Part shown: positions 1 to 7,472 of the stretch, piece after piece
Position numbering within the stretch: position 1 is the first letter of the stretch
Layout: the number at the start of each line of letters is the position of its first letter
Source of the DNA: JAJFJD01 sp965228425
GTDB taxonomy: Bacteria; Pseudomonadota; Alphaproteobacteria; UBA8366
Assembly (NCBI GenBank): GCA_965228425.1
Contig: OZ245815.1
Coordinates: 186,001 to 250,000, forward strand
Direction: 5' to 3'
DNA: 64,000 bases
Notes under the pieces: model-generated
The model's database searches: none
Seen by the model: the letters and a program-made list of their open reading frames with translations, nothing else
What the model was told of the DNA's origin: nothing
Made by a program: the position numbers and the translations under genes

Positions 1-1
1 G

Positions 2-1267
2 GCGCTGTTTCATCAGCGGCCAGCCCATTCTCCAGTTTTCGCGTTCGGAGCCCCGGGATCTGGGCTGTCATCGATAGCAATGGCCCTCTCGATGCTTGGT
101 TATCGCTGTTGCAGCGATTTTGACGATATCCCGAAATGTGAATTTGAAAGGTTGCTCGCAGGTCGTACTGATCGCGTTTTCGACGCTTACGTCAACATAG
201 GTTCGCTAAGACGACAGATACGCGTGCTTAGCCAGCGCTACCCAAGCGCCAAGTACATTGTGATCGGTGAAGTAGAAAAACCCGTTGATCGCAACGATGG
301 CGCCATACTAGAGGCGTTGAAAGGGGCCGATGTCCTTTATCTGCAGGGCGAACACAAAAGCAGGTGGTCTTCAATTTGTGAGCACTTGAGACTAGCGCCG
401 CCGGACGCGCAATTCCCGTCTGTTCGAGAAATTGGACTGCGAAGGCACCAGCGAGAGCCACTCGGCAGGGAAATGGCCACTCCTGCAAGGCGACTTCGGC
501 ACGACCCGTCGCCGTGGATAGCGCAGCCACCCGCAGGTTGGACCGGGATCAGATCGAGTGCGTTCGACGGACAGAAAGCATCAGCTTCTTTGCGGATGTG
601 CTTCGAGGACGACCTCGCTCAAATCCAGTCCACGCGGTGGCTGCTGCGAAATGATACCTTCCCTGGAAATCTCGGGCTTTTTCGACCGGCTAACGTCACC
701 TCAGCAGCGGGCGACGGTCTCTCACTTGCGGTCAAAGAGGAACCACTTGGCGTTCGGGATTTCAGCGCAGCAGCGATCTCAAGCCGCGCCAGTTTTCTGT
801 TCGGGCGTTTTAAAGCAACACTGCAAGCCACGAATGTTCCCGGCCTGGTGACCGGGTTCTTTCTCCACCGAGATTCGCCCCGACAGGAGATCGATGTAGA
901 AATACTAGGGAATCAACCAAATCAGCTTCTGGTCAATGTGTTCTATAACCCGGGCACCGACGGCGCGAAATTCGATTACGGCTACCGGGGAACGCCCGCT
1001 ATCATAAAGTTGGGATTTGATGCGTCAAAGGCCTTGCATGAATTCACGATCGAATGGGATCCATGCGAGATCAGGTGGTTCGTCGATCAGAAGCTGGTCC
1101 ACCGACGCGCCACATGGGACCCCACCCCGATCCCGCACCTACCAATGACGTTACACGTCAATACTTGGCCGACCCGCTCACGACAGCTCGCGGGCCGACT
1201 AGCACTCCGCAGGCTGCCTGAGTCAGCGATCGTGCGCCGAATCGCCGTCGATGCACGCAACGTGTAG
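2..1267 (+). CDS. Sulfotransferase-GH16 glycosidase fusion protein (5' partial)
   Basis: The reading frame is open from the window edge, so the gene begins upstream and the first in-window ATG at 80 is not its start. The edge-encoded part carries GAPGSG (47-64), a P-loop like the PAPS-binding 5' loop of sulfotransferases, followed by MALSMLGYRC, typical of the helix after it. The C-terminal half (about 640-1260) looks like glycoside hydrolase family 16: EIDVE at 887-901 matches the catalytic signature with its two acid residues, followed by a region rich in aromatic residues. GH16 enzymes cut beta-glucans or galactans; sulfotransferases add sulfate to glycans. The join suggests an enzyme that modifies an exported or sulfated polysaccharide, but the substrate is unknown. 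The middle (about 380-600) is low in recognisable motifs. It converges on the ATPase gene at 1403. Confidence 0.7.
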   Translation, partial: ALFHQRPAHSPVFAFGAPGSGLSSIAMALSMLGYRCCSDFDDIPKCEFERLLAGRTDRVFDAYVNIGSLRRQIRVLSQRYPSAKYIVIGEVEKPVDRNDGAILEALKGADVLYLQGEHKSRWSSICEHLRLAPPDAQFPSVREIGLRRHQREPLGREMATPARRLRHDPSPWIAQPPAGWTGIRSSAFDGQKASASLRMCFEDDLAQIQSTRWLLRNDTFPGNLGLFRPANVTSAAGDGLSLAVKEEPLGVRDFSAAAISSRASFLFGRFKATLQATNVPGLVTGFFLHRDSPRQEIDVEILGNQPNQLLVNVFYNPGTDGAKFDYGYRGTPAIIKLGFDASKALHEFTIEWDPCEIRWFVDQKLVHRRATWDPTPIPHLPMTLHVNTWPTRSRQLAGRLALRRLPESAIVRRIAVDARNV

Positions 1268-1402
1268 GCGCGGGCTCACAGCCAGCGATCGACAGCTGCT
1301 GTTCGCGAAGCCAGATGGCCGAAACCCGCTATTTGCAGGGTTCGGTTCACGGATGCCCAGTCCAGCGATTTAGGACAAAACCTTCCGCAAGCAGCGAGTG
1401 CA

Positions 1403-3868
1403 TTAGGCGCCTTTTCGTTTCAGGTTGATCGCAACGTCACCGCAGTTGCACCGGATGGTTTCACCGGACCCGACGCGGGGTTGCAGTTCAACGAAGGACT
1501 TGCAGTTGTCGCATTGCATCGTCGCAAGAAGGTCCGAAAATGCACTGACGACAAGCCGGACTTCACTGGCCTGCAAATTGGCCCAGGCGTTGTAATGGAC
1601 GGCCGGGTTGATCGCCCACTCTTCTGTGCGCACCCTCGCTCTTGCATCATCGACACGTTCAAGGATCTCGCCCACTGCCTTCGCATCTTCGTTCTTGCCC
1701 CAGGAATTTGCAGCCTTGACCGCATCGCCGAGTTTCTTGCGCCAACGGTTGACCACAGGTGGCATGAGATCGCCTAGATCATACCGCCCATCCCCCTTGA
1801 ACCGGACTTCTGCGCGCAGGGAGTCCGCCATGGTGTTGGCGATAAACTCCAGGTAATGACGCAACTTTGCAGCGGCGCCCTGGACGTCGTTTTTGTTCAG
1901 GGCCCCCTCGACCTCCTCCCAGATCTCCTGGTGCCGCCACACCTTCGGTCCCGTTTCGACCGACCAGCCGCTGAAGGAAACACCGCCCTTAACGAGGCCC
2001 TCGGTGTGCATGTATTTGAGCCAGACTGGATCGTGCGTGGTAAGGATAAACTGGGTGTCCGGAAACTCGCGCTTGAGCAGCTTGCAAACCTCCCGGCGAT
2101 GCTCGGTGTCAACGGACATCAGCACATCGTCCAGGACGGAAAAGGTGAATTTGTCACCAAGCGTGCGCTTCATCAGGGCGAGATACAGGCACAGCCCCAT
2201 GCCGTCCTGGTGACCTTCGCTGTGATAGGCCCCGGGTGGGAACTTGCCGTAACCGTAGAAGTCGACATCAAAACCCAGTTTGGCGGCGGACGGGATCAGC
2301 TTCCCCTCGAACTCGCCTTCATCCTCGTGGTTGAGGCTGCGGTAATAGGCAGTGAAATCCCCGGCAACCTCGTCGTACAGCCCTTCGAGGATCTCGTCTG
2401 TCTTGGCCTGGTAGACTTCTAGGACCTTGGCAGCTATGCCGGCCCTTGACTCGGCGTCCTGGAATTCAGCGCGCGCTTCAACAGCCCTGCGGTAGTGGTC
2501 CTCCGCCCGCGTGAGGAAATCGCGGGCATTGTCTTCGTTGGAAACATCGGGAAGCGCGTCAACGGCGAGCGAATATGCATCCAGGCAATCGCCGGCCTCC
2601 GCGGGCGGTGTCCACCACTCGAATTCCAGAGCGTCCTTTGCTTTGTCAATGCCGGAGGCATCAGCAACGAACGCCCGAAGCGCGCCGGTCGCATCCTCGA
2701 TTCCGGTTTCATAGGCCGAGAACGCCTGCGTATTCGGCACCACCTCCAGCTTCGCTGCGTCTGCGATGATCCGGGTTATCAGGCTGGCATGGGCGTCGAG
2801 TTCACCAATGATGTGGTTGACGTTGGCATTCAGCCTGGAAATGAGTTCGCCGGCCTCCTTTGCGCTGTCCAACTTGCCGGCAAGGTGTTTGAGCAGCGCT
2901 TCACGGTCCCATGACGTATCGCAAAGGGGACAGGAATCTTCGTTAACCAGCTCTATACCGGCTTTGACCAGCGCCTGCTGCCTGATGGATCGCAACGCGG
3001 TCGCATCTTCCAGGATGCTCCCAATGTCCTGAAGGGCGGCAGCGCGCTTCTCGGCTGTCTCTTTGTCTTCACCGTCGGCAGCCGCCCGCCTGACCTTCGC
3101 GAGTTCTGACTTGGCCTGCACCTTCACTACCGGCGCTTGAGCGCGTGCTGTCTCTTCCCGCACGCCTTCCTTGAGCGACGTGCCGGCTTCCAGCTTTTCC
3201 AGCGGCGCCAGCGCGAGAACTGCGCGCCGCTCGTTGACCGCCTTCAGGATTGCCGCCGGGTCCGGTTTTTCGGTTTCGAAAGCCTTGAGCAGTTCGCTGC
3301 GCGCCTTGGCCTGCGCCTGCTGTTTGGTATCACGTTCGCGCCGCGCCTCGTTGGCCAGGCTTGTCAGCACTTTTCGGGTTTGCTCGACATCGGACAGCCT
3401 TAGCAATTCCTGGACATCGACAGAGCGCTTGTTCGGCTCGGCCAGGATGTAGCGGATGATCTCGCGCCGGGAGAGCGCGAATTCCGGGTGGATCTGGACT
3501 TCCTCGATGACCGCCCGGATATCCGGCTCATCCGGGCCGAGTGTGTAGTCCGACGGGTTTGCGACACTGCGTGTGATGGTAGCGCTCTTGCCCAGCCCGG
3601 GGATATGCGCTCGCAGGCGCACGACCGCCTCCTGCGGTTTCCTATATTCCTTCACGTGGGGGGCGTGAGTCTTGACGCTGAGATCGCCGGTGCCGCGGCC
3701 CGACAGTCGCGAAACGTCACCGGTCAGGGCAAACTCGATCGCATCTACAACGCCGCTCTTGCCGGTGCCGTTCGGACCGCAGATACCGAAGTTGTCCCGT
3801 TGGAGATCGAGGGTGAGTTCCCGGATGCCGCGGAACTTCTCGATTTCGATTGTCTCGATCCGGATCAC
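1403..3868 (-). CDS. Rad50/SbcC-like AAA ATPase with zinc-hook-like CPLC
   Basis: An 821-residue SMC-type ATPase. The Walker A GPNGTGKS is at residues 31-38. A long charged, coiled-coil-like middle contains CPLC at 313-316, like the zinc hook of Rad50. A signature-like helix (EGHQDGMGLCLYLAL, about 551-565), Walker B SVLDDVL (about 577-583) and the H-loop TTHDP (about 610-614) complete the ATPase head. A C-terminal extension of about 190 residues ends in a second cysteine cluster (CDNC then CNCG), which looks like a zinc ribbon. Such proteins bind or process DNA, and solitary members are common in phage-defence loci, but this one is not a full SbcC because no SbcD nuclease gene is adjacent. 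Its start overlaps the stop of the small gene at 3865-4071 by four bases, so the two are probably translated together. The exact function is unknown. Confidence 0.8.
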   Translation of the reverse strand: MIRIETIEIEKFRGIRELTLDLQRDNFGICGPNGTGKSGVVDAIEFALTGDVSRLSGRGTGDLSVKTHAPHVKEYRKPQEAVVRLRAHIPGLGKSATITRSVANPSDYTLGPDEPDIRAVIEEVQIHPEFALSRREIIRYILAEPNKRSVDVQELLRLSDVEQTRKVLTSLANEARRERDTKQQAQAKARSELLKAFETEKPDPAAILKAVNERRAVLALAPLEKLEAGTSLKEGVREETARAQAPVVKVQAKSELAKVRRAAADGEDKETAEKRAAALQDIGSILEDATALRSIRQQALVKAGIELVNEDSCPLCDTSWDREALLKHLAGKLDSAKEAGELISRLNANVNHIIGELDAHASLITRIIADAAKLEVVPNTQAFSAYETGIEDATGALRAFVADASGIDKAKDALEFEWWTPPAEAGDCLDAYSLAVDALPDVSNEDNARDFLTRAEDHYRRAVEARAEFQDAESRAGIAAKVLEVYQAKTDEILEGLYDEVAGDFTAYYRSLNHEDEGEFEGKLIPSAAKLGFDVDFYGYGKFPPGAYHSEGHQDGMGLCLYLALMKRTLGDKFTFSVLDDVLMSVDTEHRREVCKLLKREFPDTQFILTTHDPVWLKYMHTEGLVKGGVSFSGWSVETGPKVWRHQEIWEEVEGALNKNDVQGAAAKLRHYLEFIANTMADSLRAEVRFKGDGRYDLGDLMPPVVNRWRKKLGDAVKAANSWGKNEDAKAVGEILERVDDARARVRTEEWAINPAVHYNAWANLQASEVRLVVSAFSDLLATMQCDNCKSFVELQPRVGSGETIRCNCGDVAINLKRKGA

Positions 3869-4071
3869 TGCTCATCTGCTCCTTTCTCCGGGGAAAGAGC
3901 GGATTTCAAATTGGCGACGTTGATGGTCTGGCCCGAAGTCAGCGCGTCCTTAAGGCGATCGCAGGCTGCGGCGTCAACCTGCTCATCGGCACGCAGCGCG
4001 GCAATAAACGCCTCGAAAACCTTCCCGGTTGTTGGCGAACGCGGCTTTTTTGGTTTCGGTTTCTGTGCCAT
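3865..4071 (-). CDS. Small basic/acidic protein coupled to the SMC-like ATPase
   Basis: This encodes 68 residues from the ATG at 4071, or 81 if the ATG at 4110 is used. I prefer 4071 because it gives a typical charged N-terminus (MAQKPKPKKPRS), but neither start has a clear ribosome site. The protein has a Lys/Pro-rich basic head and a predicted helical body. No known domain is recognised. Its ATGA overlap with the ATPase start supports it being a real gene and a functional partner, for instance an adaptor or regulatory subunit. Confidence 0.6.
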   Translation of the reverse strand: MAQKPKPKKPRSPTTGKVFEAFIAALRADEQVDAAACDRLKDALTSGQTINVANLKSALSPEKGADEQ

Positions 4072-4532
4072 CTCTGATGCAACCAAAGGGACAAAAACAT
4101 TCAGCCCCATCTACACAGGGAGCCATTTATAAATCAAGAAGACTCGGCCAAATTACTAACGCCAGCGCAAATGCGTTTGTACCGGTCGAGAAAGCCTTTC
4201 AGGCATGCCGATTCCGCATCTGTATCGATCGCTGGCCTTTGGGCCGCGGGTGCAGTGACCCGCAGCGCATGGTGTCTCGCGCTCCTGGCAAACGGATGAT
4301 GCGACTGTGATTTGAACAACGGCTGTGTGGGAAAAGGTTGCCGATGAAATTTAGTGAATCCGAACAAGTGTGGATAAGCCCAGCGCTTTGCGGGGCTTTT
4401 CTCTGTCAAGGCATGTGTGCGATCTTTATACAGCGATTGTCTCCTGCCGAGAACACTAACAGCGTTATAGAAGGCTTCGTTGCACCATCTAGGTGACCCA
4501 ACAGTCTTGCGCCTTGATGCCCTAATGAAGTC
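4072..4532. other. Intergenic stretch, no supported gene
   Basis: About 460 bases between the ATPase operon and the nuclease gene, both read leftwards. It should contain the promoter for the small gene and the ATPase. Apart from one terminator-like hairpin at 4376-4400 I see no gene; the open frames here are short and lack coding character. Confidence 0.5.
4376..4404 (+). terminator. Terminator-like hairpin with T-run
   Basis: AAGCCC at 4376-4381 pairs with GGGCTT at 4393-4398, with an inner GC pair and a short loop, followed by TTTTCTCT on the + strand. The polarity is odd because no + strand gene ends nearby. In the - direction it lies downstream of the nuclease gene but has no T-run, so it may act weakly there. 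Confidence 0.35.
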
Positions 4533-5945
4533 CTACAAACGGCGCAACCAAATCTCAAGCTCCCGGGTCGCCCGCACATCATCCCGGTTGTACGAAAGGA
4601 TCGAGCTCTTGATTGCCTCCCGCTCATCCGGGTCGTTTGAGCGCAAATAATTGATGTACTGCACGACGGACCACTGCGAACCCGACTCTTCATTCTCCCA
4701 CTGAAAGTTCACCAAGTCCGGATGCTTGCAGATGTTCTTCAACCCATACCCCGACAGCGGCAATACTAGGTTATCGGTGACGGCCTTCTGTATGTCGTAG
4801 AGCGGACCGGCCGCCCTATCCAACAGCCATACGGCGATTGGATGGTCCACCATCTCAAACCGCTTCGCATACGCCGATATGCGATCGCGCTCATAATGCG
4901 CAAAATGGACGAGCTTTAGGTCGGCAAACCGGTCCCTGTACTCTCCCACCTTCTCGAGAAACGCGATCCAACCGTCCCGATCGTCTTCAAGGCGATCTGT
5001 CCAAATGTAATGATAGTTTTCCGGCTCGTACGGCGGTTCCAGGAAACCCCATAAGTAAACATGCTGATGGCCATCAGGCGTCTGGGGGTTTGCTTCGATA
5101 TCGAAATGCACCCAGTCGCCGGAGGGCAGCTCAATGTCATTGAGCTTCGTCATCTTACCCGTTTTCCAAGCTTGGGCTTGGAGTACGGCGCGATCCTTCT
5201 TTGGTCCCTTCAGATAGGGAACATCCGGAATCGCATGCGGATCACCTTGCGAAAGATCCGTGATCGTCTCGATGCCGTGAGCGCGGAGGCCGTCGGCGCT
5301 GCGCCGTTCGACACCATATAAGAGTGTCAGATCTTCCCGCGCCACGAACTCCGGCTGACAAACGCTGTAGTACGGACAAACGCTACATTTGCTTTCGCCG
5401 TATGGCGCATCCGGGCGAGCGTGGTTTGTAAGAAGCGCCCGCGCGTCCGCAATGAACTGATCGAGGGGGCCGTCGAACTCGGCACCAACCTCATCAACCT
5501 CTCCCGTCCCGAGATACACCAACCCCGGATACGCGCTGCCAAGCAGCCGCCGGTAGAAGGCGAGCTGAATGCCGATCTCTTTCTTGATCGACTGCGCAAG
5601 TTTGGCATCTGCCGCCTGATAGGCGCCATCCTCTAGAAGAATCAGAAAGTCCGGAATCCCATAGAGCTCACCGGTTCCATCCGAGAGATGGGCCTGGTAA
5701 ATCACCGGCGTCGCTTCGTGGATCAGCTGCTGCGTATGCTCGACAGATGTCGCTTCCACGACAGTCGACTCTTCGGCAAAACGATCGCGGACCGCCGCTT
5801 CATGTTCCAGACCCAGCGCCATCACGAGCTGATCGAACGGATCCAGCGGTTCTTCTATCAATCCCGGCGGCGGATTGTGGTCGTACCAAAGCCGCCGCGG
5901 GCAATGCGTGAAAGAAACAACATCCGATGCTGATATTCTCGCCAT
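4533..5945 (-). CDS. TM0106-type RecB/Cas4-like nuclease with RNase H-like domain
   Basis: This encodes 470 residues from the ATG at 5945; the frame is open further upstream, but homologous-looking sequence begins at MARISASDV. The N-terminal half is a PD-(D/E)XK nuclease of the RecB/Cas4 type: an early cysteine (HCPRRLWYD), IPDFL then AADAKL as the acidic-lysine motif, and CSVCPYYSVC supplying three more cysteines, as in iron-sulfur Cas4 proteins. The C-terminal half is a DEDD/RNase H-like exonuclease domain: HFDIEAN for the first acidic pair, HFAHYERD in the middle and YNRDDVRAT at the end. This architecture is known from TM0106/YprB-like proteins, whose role is not firmly established. A TATAAT box lies seven bases before the ATG, implying a leaderless message. 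Confidence 0.85.
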   Translation of the reverse strand: MARISASDVVSFTHCPRRLWYDHNPPPGLIEEPLDPFDQLVMALGLEHEAAVRDRFAEESTVVEATSVEHTQQLIHEATPVIYQAHLSDGTGELYGIPDFLILLEDGAYQAADAKLAQSIKKEIGIQLAFYRRLLGSAYPGLVYLGTGEVDEVGAEFDGPLDQFIADARALLTNHARPDAPYGESKCSVCPYYSVCQPEFVAREDLTLLYGVERRSADGLRAHGIETITDLSQGDPHAIPDVPYLKGPKKDRAVLQAQAWKTGKMTKLNDIELPSGDWVHFDIEANPQTPDGHQHVYLWGFLEPPYEPENYHYIWTDRLEDDRDGWIAFLEKVGEYRDRFADLKLVHFAHYERDRISAYAKRFEMVDHPIAVWLLDRAAGPLYDIQKAVTDNLVLPLSGYGLKNICKHPDLVNFQWENEESGSQWSVVQYINYLRSNDPDEREAIKSSILSYNRDDVRATRELEIWLRRL

Positions 5946-5952
5946 AGGAGAA

Positions 5953-5958
5953 ATTATA
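5953..5958 (-). promoter_or_regulatory. Perfect -10 box implying leaderless transcript
   Basis: Read on the - strand this is TATAAT, followed by seven bases and then the ATG at 5945. Transcription would begin at or next to the start codon. There is no purine-rich ribosome site before the ATG, which fits. The -35 side is poor (TTCCTG with a 17-base spacer). Confidence 0.5.
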
Positions 5959-6095
5959 CGACAATAACTCAATGTCAGGAACGGTGAATACGCGACAACC
6001 CCGGTCCCGGAACACGGGCCCCGTCTCGCCGCCGCTCTGATCGCAGCCCTGTCTGTGATCACAATCGATTGAGATTACACCGTTTTTAAGCGCAG

Positions 6096-6131
6096 AAGTC
6101 TTTTGACTTTCCCGCCGGGTCTACACAGTAT
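6096..6131 (+). promoter_or_regulatory. Candidate promoter with overlapping palindrome
   Basis: TTGACT at 6103-6108 is a good -35 box. With a 17-base spacer the -10 would be CAGTAT at 6126-6131, a weak match. AAGTC at 6096-6100 and GACTT at 6105-6109 form a perfect inverted repeat over the -35 box, a possible operator. Initiation near 6138 would begin the RNA exactly at the first hairpin described in the next entry. Confidence 0.4.
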
Positions 6132-6137
6132 GGGTTT

Positions 6138-6376
6138 GGAGCCGGTACGCACGGCTCTGGGGCTTAAGACACCCCTCACAAAGCGGTCGGCGCTGACCGT
6201 GATAGCGCCACACTCCTTGACCTCTATGGTCGGGGAGCCTGTGGCTATACAACAGGCCCTCGGCTAAAGGCTGCAGGGACCGTCTTTGTGCGGTTGTTTT
6301 ACTCCCCGATCACCAGAGATCATATCGATGCCAACTTGCGGGGGCGTACCGCAAGCCCTGGCTCGGGGGAGTAAAA
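6138..6376 (+). ncRNA. Highly structured RNA or long riboswitch-like leader
   Basis: No gene is seen here, but several strong helices can be read. GAGCCG 6139-6144 pairs with CGGCTC. CACAAAG plus CGGTC (6177-6188) pairs with GACCG and CTTTGTG (6278-6290) with one bulged T, closing a multibranch that holds GGCGCT 6189-6194 with AGCGCC 6204-6209; a ten-pair helix CTCCTTGACC 6213-6222 with GGTCGGGGAG 6228-6237; and CCTGT 6238-6242 with ACAGG 6252-6256. A second domain is closed by a perfect 11-pair helix, TTTTACTCCCC 6297-6307 with GGGGAGTAAAA 6366-6376, enclosing CTTGCGG 6335-6341 with CCGCAAG 6349-6355. I do not recognise the family. It may be a separate RNA or the leader of the nuclease gene at 6378. 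Confidence 0.6.
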
Positions 6377-6377
6377 T

Positions 6378-7472
6378 GTGGAGACACTCTTCGGCCATCT
6401 GGCCACCCGGTTCGCCGCTTCACCGGAAAACATCGCGATCGAGGCGCTCGGCTACATTCTCGGCCGGTCCCGTGCTGCCCGGATCGCCTTTGCCAAACAT
6501 CTAGGCGTTTGCGGCGTCGCCATCCCGGAGTCGACGCGCTTCGTGACGCAGGCAAGCGGTGACGACGATTCCCGTCCCGACCTGGAAGGACTGACAGATA
6601 TTGAAGAGCGCGCCTGCGTCATCGAGTGCAAATTCTGGGCGGGGCTCACGGCGAACCAACCAGTTACATATGTCTCCCGGCTACCCGACAACAAACCCGG
6701 CATTCTGGCTTTCATTGTCCCGTCGCAGCGATCGACATCGCTTTGGGCGGAACTCGCAAAACGCCTTGCCATGGCCGGTATCCCCCTTGGCGAACAGCAA
6801 AGTGCCGGCTCGGAAACCACGCATGCGACATTGGCGCAATCCCACGGTTTCGTTCTCACCAGCTGGCGCGCCGTCATCGAGGATATCTCGCGGTCGCTGC
6901 AGCGGGAGCACGACCAGGACGTATTGGAAGACGCAAAGCAACTTCTCGGGCTCTGCGACCGGATGGACCAGGTGGCGTTTCTTCCCTTCCGCAGCGAAGA
7001 GATCACGTCGCCCGAGGTCCCGCGGCGATTTCTGCAACTGACTCAGCTGGCCATCGATGTCTGCGACCGGTTGGTCCAGTCGGGACTATGCAGCAACAGA
7101 GCGCCGGACGGAACGCGCCTGACCGCAGCAAGCGGCAAGAACATCTCCGGTCGATACATGTGTATTTCGGAGACCGTGTTCATGATGTGCTTCGACTGCG
7201 AGGCATGGAGCCGCCACATGGCATCGCCGCTCTGGCTGCGCGTCGACGGGAATCGCTATCCCCATGCCCGGCGCGGGGTGCAGAGCTACTGTGACGATAG
7301 GGGTCTGGAGACGCCGATCGTGGAGATCGGCAAGGAACTGGCCATCCCTATAGACGTCTTGCCCGATGTAGAGCCGGACCAATTGCTCGACGACCTCTGC
7401 GACCAGGTCGAAAACATCTGTTCGGCTCTGGCCAACGCTGAACATCAAACGAAAGCCATGATCGATGGATAA
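6378..7472 (+). CDS. PD-(D/E)XK nuclease-like protein
   Basis: This encodes 364 residues from a GTG at 6378, chosen because GGGGGAG at 6365-6371 lies at ribosome-site distance before it; the overlapping ATG at 6376 is out of frame. The N-terminal third has the restriction-nuclease pattern: a helix with conserved acidic residue (ENIAIEALGYIL, E18 or E22), RPD at 66-68, VIECKFW with E83 and K85, and a glutamine at 94. This corresponds to the metal-binding and catalytic residues of the PD-(D/E)XK superfamily, close to the type found in many phage-defence islands. The C-terminal two thirds is not recognised. Its ribosome site is buried in an 11-pair helix, so translation may be conditional. The next gene overlaps its end by eight bases. 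Confidence 0.7.
   Translation: METLFGHLATRFAASPENIAIEALGYILGRSRAARIAFAKHLGVCGVAIPESTRFVTQASGDDDSRPDLEGLTDIEERACVIECKFWAGLTANQPVTYVSRLPDNKPGILAFIVPSQRSTSLWAELAKRLAMAGIPLGEQQSAGSETTHATLAQSHGFVLTSWRAVIEDISRSLQREHDQDVLEDAKQLLGLCDRMDQVAFLPFRSEEITSPEVPRRFLQLTQLAIDVCDRLVQSGLCSNRAPDGTRLTAASGKNISGRYMCISETVFMMCFDCEAWSRHMASPLWLRVDGNRYPHARRGVQSYCDDRGLETPIVEIGKELAIPIDVLPDVEPDQLLDDLCDQVENICSALANAEHQTKAMIDG

Noticed and set aside
1403..3868. Identity of the SMC-like ATPase as RloC (zinc-hook anticodon nuclease).
   Set aside because: The head sequence is Rad50/SbcC-like and I see no convincing anticodon nuclease triad in the C-terminal part.
4369..4377. A perfect DnaA-box-like nonamer (TTATCCACA on the - strand).
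   Set aside because: A single nine-base match is expected about once in a window this size on two strands; there is no cluster and no replication gene.
6138..6376. The structured RNA as a retron, CRISPR array or tmRNA.
   Set aside because: No reverse transcriptase, no regular repeats and no tRNA-like ends or tag frame were seen.
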